NCBI RefSeq assembly: GCF_964340395.1
Contig: NC_135561.1
Span: forward strand, 9,453,732 to 9,481,231
DNA length: 27,500 nucleotides
Direction of reading: 5' to 3'
From: Glandiceps talaboti
Taxonomy: Eukaryota > Hemichordata > Enteropneusta > Spengelidae
Shown: in pieces, positions 27,419 to 27,500 of the stretch
Layout: every line of letters starts with the position of its first letter
Position numbering within the stretch: the first letter of the stretch is position 1
Made by a program: the position numbers and the translations under genes
Notes under the pieces: model-generated
The model's database searches: none
The model's input: only the letters and a program-made list of their open reading frames with translations
What the model was told of the DNA's origin: nothing

Positions 27419-27500
27419 AAGTTAAAGAGGTTCCTCTATGACTTTCAAAGAAATGGAGATACTCATTCTAAACTTAGAAGGGATATAAAATATCATTACA

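Overview
This window looks like nuclear DNA of a marine invertebrate animal. The reasons are a spliced five-exon gene with GT-AG introns and an AATAAA signal, an AT-rich background with many long microsatellites, large minisatellite arrays, and a non-LTR retrotransposon (LINE) whose first ORF carries a 2A-like peptide. 2A-bearing LINEs are known from echinoderms, hemichordates, amphioxus and molluscs; the sequence alone does not let me choose a phylum. I see no bacterial operon, CRISPR array, rRNA or tRNA.

Layout. 1-1010: non-genic, with a (TA)n tract. 1015-7944: three abutting tandem arrays, A (153-bp unit, about 19.5 copies), B (about 61-bp unit, about 15 copies, hairpin-containing) and C (94-bp half-units forming a 188-bp dimeric higher-order repeat). 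Array C is interrupted by the 3' tail of a CR1/L2-like LINE. To the right lie single diverged copies of B and A (7945-8155) and a further B relic (8806-8880), so the order is A-B-C-B'-A'-B''. 8433-9710: two smaller degenerate arrays. 9926-10029: a long imperfect foldback. 10270-12040: mostly unique AT-rich DNA with a CTCF-like motif and paired hairpins. 12045-12294: minus-strand 3' end of another LINE. 12295-12870: a dispersed repeat whose relatives occur in the introns of the gene to the right.

14188-14458 (minus) and 14959-21003 (plus) are two genes diverging from a 500-bp intergenic promoter region. The minus gene shows only its first exon, with a ubiquitin-like (beta-grasp) strand/helix pattern and a TATA box. 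The plus gene is complete: five exons whose phases all agree encode 455 aa, with an in-frame stop before the ATG and a poly(A) signal at 21118. Its N-terminal half has an alternating strand/helix pattern that could be TIR/SEFIR-like, but this is a hypothesis; I do not recognise the family. Introns 1, 2 and 4 hold microsatellite-headed repeats.

21159-25692: a decayed LINE, inserted just past that poly(A) signal. It has a leader, a 2A motif, ORF1 (coiled coil plus RRM-like region), an ORF2 lacking the N-terminal half of its endonuclease, a reverse transcriptase with FADD box, a C-terminal CCHC motif and an (ATGT)n tail. 25693-27500: microsatellites, two degenerate minisatellites and one possible exon (26496-26723).
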